Shown here: positions 8,224 to 15,400 of the stretch, piece after piece | Layout of the letters: each line of letters opens with the position of its first letter | Numbering within the stretch: position 1 is the stretch's first letter | The notes under the pieces: model-generated | Seen by the model: only the letters and a program-made list of their open reading frames with translations | Databases searched by the model: none | Told to the model about the DNA's origin: nothing | Assembly: GCA_017308235.1 (NCBI GenBank) | Contig: JAFKFL010000011.1 | Span: 434,001 to 498,000 of the forward strand | Reading direction: 5' to 3' | Length of the DNA: 64,000 nt | Source: Alphaproteobacteria bacterium | GTDB lineage: Bacteria; Pseudomonadota; Alphaproteobacteria; Reyranellales; Reyranellaceae | Position numbers and translations under genes: made by a program

Positions 8224-9443
8224 CAGCGAACCCAGACGCCTCCATCCTTGTTCTTGTAGCCGAGCGATAGGTAGGCGGCGTCGACCAGCGACTGGCCGCG
8301 CGCGTTCATGAGCAGGCCCGGGCCCATCTGGTTCATGGTGTAGCCGAAGGAGAGGCCGGCGGCGGGATCGGCGAAGCCCAGCGAGCCACCGGCGCCGACA
8401 TGGCCGAAAGCGGCGCTGCCCAGGATCGCGCTGTCGACATCCGGTCCGAAGATCTCGGCGCCGACGCTGCGCCGGCGATTGTCCATCGACTTCATGAAGC
8501 CCAGTGCAAAGCGGGTGGGGATGCGCAGGGTGGCATCGTCGTGCGTGGCCATCGAGACCTCGCCCATGCGCACGAGCGTCTTTTCGTCGACCAGCTTGCC
8601 GCCGCCGGTTGCCAGCGGCGCATACATGCCCGCCAGCCCGCGTGCGTTGGTGATGCCGTTGGCGGCACCGATCTCGGCGGCATGGCCAGCGCGCGTGTTG
8701 GCCCCGCCGATGCGCCAGGCGCCGACGTTCATGAAAAAGAGCGAGGCGATCGACTGGCGATCGGCGAGGTCGCGCAGGAACGGCGTCACCGCCTGCTCGC
8801 GCGTGTATGTAAAGGGCAGGATCGGCGCCACGCGCGGCTCGATCGCTTCGGGCAGGCCAATCCAGAAGTCGAGGCCGAGCGGCTTTGCGATCTCGTCCTG
8901 GAAGAAAGTGCCGAGCGACTTGCCGCTCACGCGCCGCACCATCTCGCCGACCGTCCAGCCGAAAGTGAAGCCGTGGTAGCCGTTGCGCGTGCCGGGCTTC
9001 CAGAACGGCTCTTCTGCCGCCAGCCGCTCGGTCATGTAGGACCAGTCGTAGGGGCCGTCGTCCTTCACCTTCTCTCGCAACGCCGGCACGGCCGACGAAT
9101 GGTCGAGCATCATGCGCGTGGTGACCTGCTCCTTGCCGCGCTGGCCGAATTCGGGCCAAAGCTCGATCACCGGCGCGTCGATGTCGAGTTTGCCGCGGCT
9201 TGCCAGCACATGCGCACAGAGCGCCGTCGCGCCTTTGGTGCAGGAAAAGACGATGCTGACCGTATCTCGCGTCCAGGCCTTGCCGGTCTTGGGATCGGCG
9301 ACGCCGCCCCACAGATCGACCACCGTCTCGCCGCCCACCGTCAGGCAGACGGAGGCGCCGATCTCACCGCGCTCAGAAAAATTCTTGCGGAAGGCCTCGC
9401 CAACGCGCTCGAAGCCCGGCTTGCAGGTTCCTTCGACCGTCAT
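8223..9443 (-). CDS. Serine hydrolase, class C beta-lactamase/penicillin-binding-protein fold
   Basis: A 406-residue cytosolic protein with the beta-lactamase-related serine hydrolase fold (EstB/CubicO group). The nucleophile motif S-x-x-K is SCTK in VSIVFSCTKGATALC near residue 80. A Tyr motif, YDWSYMTERLA, follows near residue 150, and a C-terminal Gly-rich strand, FGHVGAGGSLGFADP, takes the place of the KTG triad. No signal peptide is present, so an esterase or peptidase role is more likely than antibiotic resistance. The start at 9443 (MTVEGTCKPGF) was preferred because the longer reading overlaps the esterase gene; the esterase stop begins one base beyond it. Confidence 0.87.
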   Translation of the reverse strand: MTVEGTCKPGFERVGEAFRKNFSERGEIGASVCLTVGGETVVDLWGGVADPKTGKAWTRDTVSIVFSCTKGATALCAHVLASRGKLDIDAPVIELWPEFGQRGKEQVTTRMMLDHSSAVPALREKVKDDGPYDWSYMTERLAAEEPFWKPGTRNGYHGFTFGWTVGEMVRRVSGKSLGTFFQDEIAKPLGLDFWIGLPEAIEPRVAPILPFTYTREQAVTPFLRDLADRQSIASLFFMNVGAWRIGGANTRAGHAAEIGAANGITNARGLAGMYAPLATGGGKLVDEKTLVRMGEVSMATHDDATLRIPTRFALGFMKSMDNRRRSVGAEIFGPDVDSAILGSAAFGHVGAGGSLGFADPAAGLSFGYTMNQMGPGLLMNARGQSLVDAAYLSLGYKNKDGGVWVR

Positions 9444-9444
9444 G

Positions 9445-10119
9445 TCAGCGTCCTTGTTGTGGCAGGGGCAGCTTGAACGCATCCAGCAGGAAGTAGGCGG
9501 CCTGCGACAGGCCGGTCTGGTCGATGCCATGTCCCACGCCGGGGGCGATATGCGTGCGTACCGGCACATCGTTCTGGCGCAACACTTCCGCCGCGCGTTC
9601 GGTCAGGACATGCGGCAGCATCTCGTCGCTGTCGCCGTGCAGCAGCAGCACCGGCGGCCGGGTCTTGATCTCTGCTTTCAGCGATTCGGGTGCGGCCAAC
9701 ATGCCGGAGAAGCCGACAATGCCCGCGAGCTGCTTGGCGCGACGCAGGCCAACATGCAGCGCCATCATCGTGCCCTGGCTAAAACCCACCAGGATGGTCT
9801 TGCTCTCGTCGAGCCCGTATTGGGCAAGCTTCTCGTCGAGGAAGGCGTCGACAAACGGCGCCGCGGCGCGCACGCCAGCCGCCGTGACCTGCGGATCGAG
9901 TCGGGAGATGCCGAACCACTGAAAACCCATCGGGTTACCTTCGCAGGGATAGGGCGCGTTGGGGGCATGGAACACTGTATCGGGCATCAACGGCGCCAGG
10001 ACCGGGGCGAGGCCGATCAGGTCGTTGCCATCGGCGCCGTAGCCGTGCAGCAGCAGCACGAGGTGACCCGGCCGGCCGCCGGCCTCGGGGCCGTGGCTTG
10101 GCCCGTCGAGCTTGATCAT
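9445..10119 (-). CDS. Alpha/beta-hydrolase, phospholipase/carboxylesterase (YpfH type)
   Basis: A 224-residue carboxylesterase of the lysophospholipase/acyl-protein thioesterase-like family. It has the oxyanion loop LLLHGYGADGNDL near residue 25, the nucleophile elbow GFSQG near residue 115, the catalytic Asp in HGDSDEMLP, and the catalytic His in PGVGHGID. It is cytosolic, with no signal peptide. Its start overlaps the glycosylase stop by four bases (ATGA), and its stop lies next to the start of the beta-lactamase-fold gene, giving a coupled three-gene chain. The physiological ester is unknown; related enzymes accept short- to medium-chain acyl esters. Confidence 0.88.
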   Translation of the reverse strand: MIKLDGPSHGPEAGGRPGHLVLLLHGYGADGNDLIGLAPVLAPLMPDTVFHAPNAPYPCEGNPMGFQWFGISRLDPQVTAAGVRAAAPFVDAFLDEKLAQYGLDESKTILVGFSQGTMMALHVGLRRAKQLAGIVGFSGMLAAPESLKAEIKTRPPVLLLHGDSDEMLPHVLTERAAEVLRQNDVPVRTHIAPGVGHGIDQTGLSQAAYFLLDAFKLPLPQQGR

Positions 10120-10814
10120 GCGGCCTCCACTTGTTTGCGCGCGGGTTTGGTCGCCGGTGTCGCCGTAGGCTTGGGCTCCCTGGCGCTCCAGTCCGGCATG
10201 TTGCGGCGATAGTGCCAGAGCAATAGCGCTGCCGCGCTACGCCAGGGACGCCAGGCTTCCGCTATTTTGACCAGCCGCTTGGCGTCCGGCCGCTTGCGTA
10301 GCTTCTTGAGGTGTTGGGCGGCAATCACCAGGCCCAGATCGAGGCCGGGCATGATGTCGGGCCGGCCGTGCGCGAACATGAGGTAGATCTCGGCCGTCCA
10401 TCGGCCGATGCCTTTGGCCTGGGTCAGCATGGCGATCGCGGCTTCGTCCTCGAGCTCATTCAGCGCCACGAAATCGATGCGGCCCTCGGCGATGTCGGTG
10501 GCGAGGCTGCGGCCATACTTCATCTTGGCACCGGAGAGGCCGACGGCGCGCAGTTGCTCGTCGCTGAGCGCCAGGAACTCGGTCGGCTCCATCGACGGCG
10601 CCGCCGCTTCGAGCCGAAGCCAGATGCTGCGCGCGGCATGGACCGAGACCTGCTGGCCCACGATCGAGCGCATCAGTCCGCCGAAGCCCGTCGGCACTTC
10701 ACGCAACTGCGGATGCCCCACTTCCTTCAGGGCGCGGGCGAAGTCCGGATCGACTTTCGCCAGGTGCCGCATCGCCTTCTTGAGGTTCGCGGCATCGAGA
10801 ACCACTTGAGCCAT
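10116..10814 (-). CDS. DNA-3-methyladenine glycosylase II (AlkA family)
   Basis: A 232-residue base-excision repair enzyme that removes alkylated purines. It shows the helix-hairpin-helix/GPD signature: LTQAKGIGRWTAEIYLMFA is the hairpin, and MPGLDLGL carries the catalytic Asp and the helix that follows. The FGGLMRSIVGQQVS block near residue 50 is the family's conserved GxxxSIxxQQxS motif. The Arg/Pro/Ala-rich C-terminal tail after residue 205 looks disordered. The ATG at 10814 (MAQVVLD) is chosen because it begins the folded domain; an upstream start would add five residues. It is divergent from gluQ by 44 bases and heads the esterase/hydrolase/MFS chain. Confidence 0.9.
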   Translation of the reverse strand: MAQVVLDAANLKKAMRHLAKVDPDFARALKEVGHPQLREVPTGFGGLMRSIVGQQVSVHAARSIWLRLEAAAPSMEPTEFLALSDEQLRAVGLSGAKMKYGRSLATDIAEGRIDFVALNELEDEAAIAMLTQAKGIGRWTAEIYLMFAHGRPDIMPGLDLGLVIAAQHLKKLRKRPDAKRLVKIAEAWRPWRSAAALLLWHYRRNMPDWSAREPKPTATPATKPARKQVEAA

Positions 10815-10858
10815 GGTCCCGCATAGCACGCCGCGCGACCTCGCTGTAACGTCCGATC

Positions 10859-11734
10859 ATGGAGATCGTGACGCGTTTTGCCCCCAGCCCGACAGGCGAT
10901 CTGCATCTCGGCTCGGCCTATTCCGCCTGGGTGGGATGGCATCGCGCGCGCGAATCAGGCGGGCGCTTCCTGGTGCGCATCGAGGATACCGACATCCGCC
11001 GCTGCCGGCGCGAATACGAACATGCGATCCTCGCCGACCTCCAGTGGCTGGGCCTCGATTGGGACGGCGGGGTGCGACGCCAGTCGGACCATTTCGCCGA
11101 CTATGGCCGCATTCTTGACCAGCTCGACACCCGCGGGCTCGTCTACCCCTGCTTCTGCTCCCGCGCCGACATTGCGCGCGAGATCGCAGCCTCCGCGGCC
11201 GCACCTCATGGCCCGGATGGGCCGCTCTACCCCGGCACCTGCCACCATTTGGGCACGGCGGAACGGCGGTTCCGTTTAGCGGCCGGCGAGGAGCATTGCC
11301 TGCGACTCGATGCGGAGAAGGCGGCGGCGCTGGTGGGGGCGTACCATTTCGTCGACGAGGCGCGCGGCCGAATCGAAGGCCAGCCGTTGCTGATGGGCGA
11401 CTTCGTGATCGCCCGCAAGGACACGCCGACCTCCTATCATCTTGCGGTCACCGTCGACGATCATCTGCAGGGGGTCACCCTGGTCACGCGCGGCGAGGAC
11501 GTGCTGCCTTCCACACACGTCCACGTCCTGCTGCAGAAGCTTTTAGGCTACGAGACGCCGCTCTACGCCCATCACCGGCTGCTGACCGATGCCACAGGGC
11601 GGCGGTTCGCCAAGCGCGACCGTGACATGACGATCCGCGCCATGCGCGAGTCGGGTCTCACACCGGCGCAGGTGATCGACAAGGCGTTGCGGAGCGCGAC
11701 CGACGGCCTTGGCGCTGCAACGGGCAGGCCTTAG
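10859..11734 (+). CDS. gluQ: Glutamyl-Q tRNA(Asp) synthetase
   Basis: A 291-residue truncated glutamyl-tRNA synthetase paralogue that activates glutamate without tRNA and transfers it to the queuosine base at the anticodon of tRNA(Asp). The class I signature appears as APSPTGDLHLGSA (HIGH-like) near residue 8, and the KMSKS loop as RRFAKRDRDMT near residue 247. The zinc-binding cysteines typical of GluQ are in YPCFCSRADI and YPGTCHH. The anticodon-binding domain of canonical GltX is absent, as expected for GluQ (about 290-300 residues). It is divergent from the alkA-like gene. Queuosine synthesis genes are not in the window. Confidence 0.94.
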   Translation: MEIVTRFAPSPTGDLHLGSAYSAWVGWHRARESGGRFLVRIEDTDIRRCRREYEHAILADLQWLGLDWDGGVRRQSDHFADYGRILDQLDTRGLVYPCFCSRADIAREIAASAAAPHGPDGPLYPGTCHHLGTAERRFRLAAGEEHCLRLDAEKAAALVGAYHFVDEARGRIEGQPLLMGDFVIARKDTPTSYHLAVTVDDHLQGVTLVTRGEDVLPSTHVHVLLQKLLGYETPLYAHHRLLTDATGRRFAKRDRDMTIRAMRESGLTPAQVIDKALRSATDGLGAATGRP

Positions 11735-11743
11735 ACTTTCGCC

Positions 11744-12901
11744 ATGGACCGCAAGGAAGAACTGACTGTCGGGAAGCGGCTGATCGGCCATATCGACGGC
11801 CGCACCACCGACTTGGCGGACGATCTGTTCCGCAACCAGGTGATCGCCTATTCCTGCCGCGATCGCGCCAAGCTCGAGCGCGAGCGGCTGTTCCGCGATC
11901 ATCCGATCTTCATGGGGCTCGGCACGCGGCTCGCAAAACCGGGTGACTACCTCACCGAGGACGTGGCCGGCCTGCCGGTGCTGCTGACGCGCGGCAGCGA
12001 TGGCGCGGTGAGGGCGTTCGCCAATATCTGCCGTCATCGTGGCGCGCCGGTGGCGCAGGGTTGCGGCAACGCGCGAGCCTTTACCTGCCCCTACCATGGC
12101 TGGACCTACGACCTTACGGGCAGGCTGCTCGGAACGACCGACAAGGTTGCGTTCGCCGGCCTCGATCTTGCGGGCCACGGCCTCGTGCCGCTGCCCGCGG
12201 CGGAGAAACACGGCATGATCTTCGTGCGGCCAAAGCCTGCATCGCCGGGCGAGGATTGCACGATCGACGTCGACTCCACGTTGGGCGCGATGGCGGCCGA
12301 TATGGAGGCGCTGAAGCTCGATACCTATCCAGTGTTCTCGGCCGACCGCGTCGCGCCGCGCATCAACTGGAAGTTCGCGGTCGATACCTTCCTCGAGGGC
12401 TATCACATCCCGCATCTGCATCGGAAAACGATCGGCCCGTACTTCATCGGCAATTGCGGCACCTTCGACGCGGCCGGCCTCAACGGCCGCATGTGCGTGG
12501 CGCGAACCTCGATCGACGCCGTCCGGGCGCAGCCTGAGACCGAGCGCAACTACCGGCCGCACGTGATCTCGGTCTACCAGCTCTTCCCCAATACCATCGT
12601 GATCTGGCAGGTCGACCATATCGAGATCTGGCGCGCCTTTCCCGATCGCGACGATCCGGGTCGATGCGACGTCGAGATGACGATCTACAAGCCAGCGGAC
12701 TCGGACCGGTCCGATGCCTATTGGGAGAAGAATCGCGATATTGCGATCCGTACGGTGATGGAGGAGGACTTCCCGCTGGGCGAACGCATGCAGATCGGCT
12801 TCGAGTCGGGTGCGACAGGCGAGGTGATCTACGGCCGCAATGAGCCGTCACTGGTCCATTTCCACCGTTCCATTCGCAGTGCCTTGGGTATGTCCGCATG
12901 A
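11744..12901 (+). CDS. Rieske non-haem iron oxygenase, alpha subunit
   Basis: A 385-residue oxygenase component. The N-terminal Rieske [2Fe-2S] domain has C96-x-H98 and C115-x2-H118 (ICRHRGAPVA and CPYHGWTYDL). The C-terminal catalytic domain shows the 2-His-1-carboxylate facial triad region, DTFLEGYHIPHLH, with H221 and H226. Length and layout fit aromatic-ring-hydroxylating or O/N-demethylating oxygenases. No beta subunit, ferredoxin or reductase gene is adjacent, so electrons must come from elsewhere. Its stop overlaps the start of a MetE-like methyltransferase gene by four bases, an uncommon pairing that may mean the oxygenase and methyl transfer act on one methylated substrate (inference). 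Confidence 0.9.
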   Translation: MDRKEELTVGKRLIGHIDGRTTDLADDLFRNQVIAYSCRDRAKLERERLFRDHPIFMGLGTRLAKPGDYLTEDVAGLPVLLTRGSDGAVRAFANICRHRGAPVAQGCGNARAFTCPYHGWTYDLTGRLLGTTDKVAFAGLDLAGHGLVPLPAAEKHGMIFVRPKPASPGEDCTIDVDSTLGAMAADMEALKLDTYPVFSADRVAPRINWKFAVDTFLEGYHIPHLHRKTIGPYFIGNCGTFDAAGLNGRMCVARTSIDAVRAQPETERNYRPHVISVYQLFPNTIVIWQVDHIEIWRAFPDRDDPGRCDVEMTIYKPADSDRSDAYWEKNRDIAIRTVMEEDFPLGERMQIGFESGATGEVIYGRNEPSLVHFHRSIRSALGMSA

Positions 12902-14001
12902 TGAGAAGCAAGCCGCCGTTTCGCGCCGACCAGGTCGGCAGCCTTCTGCGCAGCGCGCCAGTCAAGGCAGCGCGGACCAGGCGGTTGGCGGGAGAGATCA
13001 CGCCCGCGCAATTGAAAGCGGTCGAAGACGACGAGGTGCGGAAGCTCGTCGCCAAGCAGGAAGCAATTGGCCTCAAGGGTGTGACCGACGGCGAGTTCCG
13101 CCGCTCGTGGTGGCACTACGATTTCCTGGCCAAGCTGCAGGGTGTCGAGCTGATAAGCGTGGCGCAGGGCCTGCAGTTCAAGGGCACCGAGACCAAAGCC
13201 GAGGGCCTGCATGTCCACGGCAAGATCGACTTCTCCGCCGACCATCCGATGCTCGACCATTTCAGGTTCCTGAAATCGGTCGCCAAGCAGACGCCCAAGA
13301 TGACCATCCCGTCGCCAACGGCGCTGCACTATCGCGGCGGACGGCAGGCGATCGAGAAATCGGTCTATCCCGAGATGGAGCCGTTCTTCGAGGATCTCGG
13401 CCGTGCCTACACCAAGGCCGTGCGCGCCTTCGGCGAAGCGGGTTGCACCTACTTGCAGCTCGACGAGGTGTTCGTGGCCTATCTCTGTGACGCCGCCCAA
13501 CGCGACTATCTGCGGGGCCGCGGCGACGATCCCGACAAGCTCCTGCACATCTACGCCGACCTCGTGAACGCGGCCTGTGCCGGCCGCACGCCTGAGATGA
13601 CGATCTCCATGCATCTCTGCCGCGGCAACTTCCGCTCGACCTGGATGGCGCAAGGCGGCTACGAGCCGGTGGCCGACATCCTGTTCAACAAGATGAACGT
13701 CGATGCCTATTTCATGGAATACGACAGCGACCGCGCAGGCGGCTTCGAGCCGCTGCGCTTCCTGCCCAAGAACAAGCACGTGGTGCTGGGCGTCATGACG
13801 TCGAAGACCGGCGCGCTGGAGAGCAAGGACCAGCTCAAGCGTCGCATCGACGAGGCCTCGAAGTTCGCCTCACTCGATCAGCTCTGCCTGTCGCCTCAGT
13901 GCGGTTTCGCCAGCACGGAAGAGGGCAATCTGCTCGCTGCAGACGAGCAGTGGGCCAAGCTCTCCCGCTGCGTCGAAGTGGCGGAAGAGGTGTGGGGCTG
14001 A
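12898..14001 (+). CDS. Cobalamin-independent methionine synthase-like protein (MetE C-terminal/UROD-MetE family)
   Basis: A 367-residue protein matching only the C-terminal catalytic half of MetE. It shows FRADQVGSLLRS at the N-terminus, a QLDEVFV strand, the zinc-ligand segments MHLCRGNF (His and Cys) and LSPQCGFAST (final Cys), and the KTGALESKDQLKRRI segment. Full MetE is about 750 residues, so this is the single-domain family found in archaea and many proteobacteria, whose methyl donors are often not methyltetrahydrofolate triglutamate. It is translationally coupled to the Rieske oxygenase gene. It may transfer a methyl group from an unusual donor to homocysteine or another thiol; this is inference. 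Confidence 0.85.
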   Translation: MMRSKPPFRADQVGSLLRSAPVKAARTRRLAGEITPAQLKAVEDDEVRKLVAKQEAIGLKGVTDGEFRRSWWHYDFLAKLQGVELISVAQGLQFKGTETKAEGLHVHGKIDFSADHPMLDHFRFLKSVAKQTPKMTIPSPTALHYRGGRQAIEKSVYPEMEPFFEDLGRAYTKAVRAFGEAGCTYLQLDEVFVAYLCDAAQRDYLRGRGDDPDKLLHIYADLVNAACAGRTPEMTISMHLCRGNFRSTWMAQGGYEPVADILFNKMNVDAYFMEYDSDRAGGFEPLRFLPKNKHVVLGVMTSKTGALESKDQLKRRIDEASKFASLDQLCLSPQCGFASTEEGNLLAADEQWAKLSRCVEVAEEVWG

Positions 14002-14007
14002 CCCCTC

Positions 14008-14096
14008 TTGTCATCTTGAGCGAAGCGAAGGATCTAGCGCTGGCAGCAGAGTCGTTGATCGTTCCCTTAGATCCTTCGCTACGCTCAGGATGACAA
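14008..14096. repeat. 29-base inverted repeat (GTCATC-TGAGCG-AGCGAAGGATCT type) in a convergent junction
   Basis: Arms 14008-14036 and 14068-14096 are inverted copies with 27 of 29 positions complementary, separated by a 31-base loop. The arm core, TGAGCG(A/T)AGCGAAGGATCT, is a dispersed intergenic repeat found in many bacterial genomes. It fills the whole space between the convergent MetE-like gene and the racemase gene and could terminate transcription from both sides. Confidence 0.75.
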
Positions 14097-14810
14097 TTAC
14101 GCCGCCTTCTTCTGTCCTTCGATGGCGCGGCGGATCGCGGCCCGCGCGAGCAGGCGGGTCGAATCGAGCGTCGGCAAGGGCGAGTTGGCGTCACTCAGGA
14201 TGAGCGGAATCTCGGTGCAGCCCAGCACCACGGCATCGCAACCTTCCTTTTCCTTGAGTCGCGCGATCACCTTCTGGAAATAGGCGATGCCCTCGGGCTT
14301 GAAGATGCCGCGCACCAGCTCATCCATGATGATGCGGTTGATCTCGTCGCGCTCGGCAATCGTGGGCCGCACCCATTCCAGGCCGCGCGCGGAAAGCTTT
14401 TGCGGGTAGACCTCGCTGTCGGTGAGCCAGCGCGTGCCGGTGATGGCGATGCGCCGGAATCCTCGGCTGACCGCTTCGGCCGCCACGCTATCGGCGATAT
14501 GCAGCCACGGGATCGGCGAACGCGCTTCGATGAACGGCAACGCCTGGTGGATCGTGTTGTCGGGACAGATCACGAAGGCGGCGCCCATGCGCGCAAGCTT
14601 CTCGGACGAAGTGAGCATCAGGTCGCCCACACCCTGCCAGTCGCCGCGGTAGATGCGGTTCATATAGTCATCGAGCGACGGCGTATGCAGGGTCACCTCG
14701 GGATGGCCGTGGCCGCCCAGCAGGGCCGGCGCCTCGGTGCAGATGGTGCGATAGCAAAGGGCCGCGCCTTCGGCGGAGCAGGCGGCGATTCCGATATGAA
14801 GCGGTGTCAT
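14097..14810 (-). CDS. Aspartate/glutamate racemase family protein
   Basis: A 237-residue cofactor-independent racemase-fold protein with two alpha/beta domains. The second catalytic cysteine sits in the conserved VVLGCTEIPLIL block near residue 200. The first-half motif reads FVICPDNTIHQ near residue 80, where classical members have a Cys directly before Asn-Thr. Here the Cys is two residues earlier, so racemase activity is not certain. Start choice: the ATG at 14810 gives MTPLHIGIAACSAEG, matching family N-termini; in-frame starts exist up to 14846. It follows the membrane-anchored unknown gene by 39 bases on the same strand and may be cotranscribed with it. Maleate isomerase or hydantoin racemase relatives are alternatives. 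Confidence 0.8.
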   Translation of the reverse strand: MTPLHIGIAACSAEGAALCYRTICTEAPALLGGHGHPEVTLHTPSLDDYMNRIYRGDWQGVGDLMLTSSEKLARMGAAFVICPDNTIHQALPFIEARSPIPWLHIADSVAAEAVSRGFRRIAITGTRWLTDSEVYPQKLSARGLEWVRPTIAERDEINRIIMDELVRGIFKPEGIAYFQKVIARLKEKEGCDAVVLGCTEIPLILSDANSPLPTLDSTRLLARAAIRRAIEGQKKAA

Positions 14811-14849
14811 GCCGCCAGTGTCGCCCATCTGAATGGGCCGGGCCACCCT

Positions 14850-15398
14850 CTACTTCTCTCCCAACTGCGCGTTGATCCAGTCCTGCACCGGATCGGCTTC
14901 GAGAAAGCGGCGGGCTTTACGTCGCAACTCCTCGTCCGCGACATTGCCGACCACGATCGCCACGACGAGATCGCAGCGGTAGGAAACGGCAATTGCTTCT
15001 GCAAGCTGTGAGGAACCCCGCGATCGCAGTTTGTAGATCCGGCTGCGACCGACGAGGTCGGTGATCTGAATGCGCTGACCGGACGCGACAGGTGTGAACA
15101 ACGGGTCCACCAAGTCGATGTCCGTGACGCGATCGACCTCTGAATCGTCGACCACGCCCGTATCGCAGTTGCCGCAGAAGCCGAGCTTAGGGCGAACGTA
15201 GACCTCGAGCCCATGGCCACGCCAGGCCTGGCCTTCGTCCCAGCCGTCGCGCGGGAAGGGCCAGGTGATGCGACGCCAGCCGTCGTACTCCCAGGGCCTG
15301 TGCGTGACGTCCCAGCGCACATAAGTCGAGAAGGCGCCCAATCCGATCATGAAAACGGCGGCGAGCGATGCGTAGACGATTGTGCGTCGGCTCAGCAT
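14850..15398 (-). CDS. Membrane-anchored protein of unknown function with CxxC motif
   Basis: A 182-residue protein I do not recognise. One N-terminal transmembrane or uncleaved signal segment (TIVYASLAAVFMIGLGAF, residues 6-23) is followed by a periplasmic domain rich in Trp and Arg (WEYDGWRRITWPFPRDGWD). A CGNC motif near residue 75 could bind metal or form a disulfide. A C-terminal part resembles a small alpha/beta domain (RRKARRFLEADPVQDWI). It starts two bases after the stop of the LVIVD-type secreted protein, so the two are almost certainly cotranscribed and may act together at the cell envelope. The start at 15398 is set by this spacing and the hydrophobic segment. Confidence 0.7.
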   Translation of the reverse strand: MLSRRTIVYASLAAVFMIGLGAFSTYVRWDVTHRPWEYDGWRRITWPFPRDGWDEGQAWRGHGLEVYVRPKLGFCGNCDTGVVDDSEVDRVTDIDLVDPLFTPVASGQRIQITDLVGRSRIYKLRSRGSSQLAEAIAVSYRCDLVVAIVVGNVADEELRRKARRFLEADPVQDWINAQLGEK

Positions 15399-15400
15399 GC

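Noticed and set aside
6919..9312. Single 797-residue frame spanning the MFS and beta-lactamase-fold genes
   Set aside because: Only its C-terminal 434 residues carry MFS features; the rest is an alternate frame of the hydrolase gene rich in Arg and Ala. The ATG at 8223, after the hydrolase stop, is the real start.
12829..13779. 316-residue minus-strand frame opposite the MetE-like gene
   Set aside because: It has shadow composition and no known motif, while the plus strand shows clear zinc-ligand segments.
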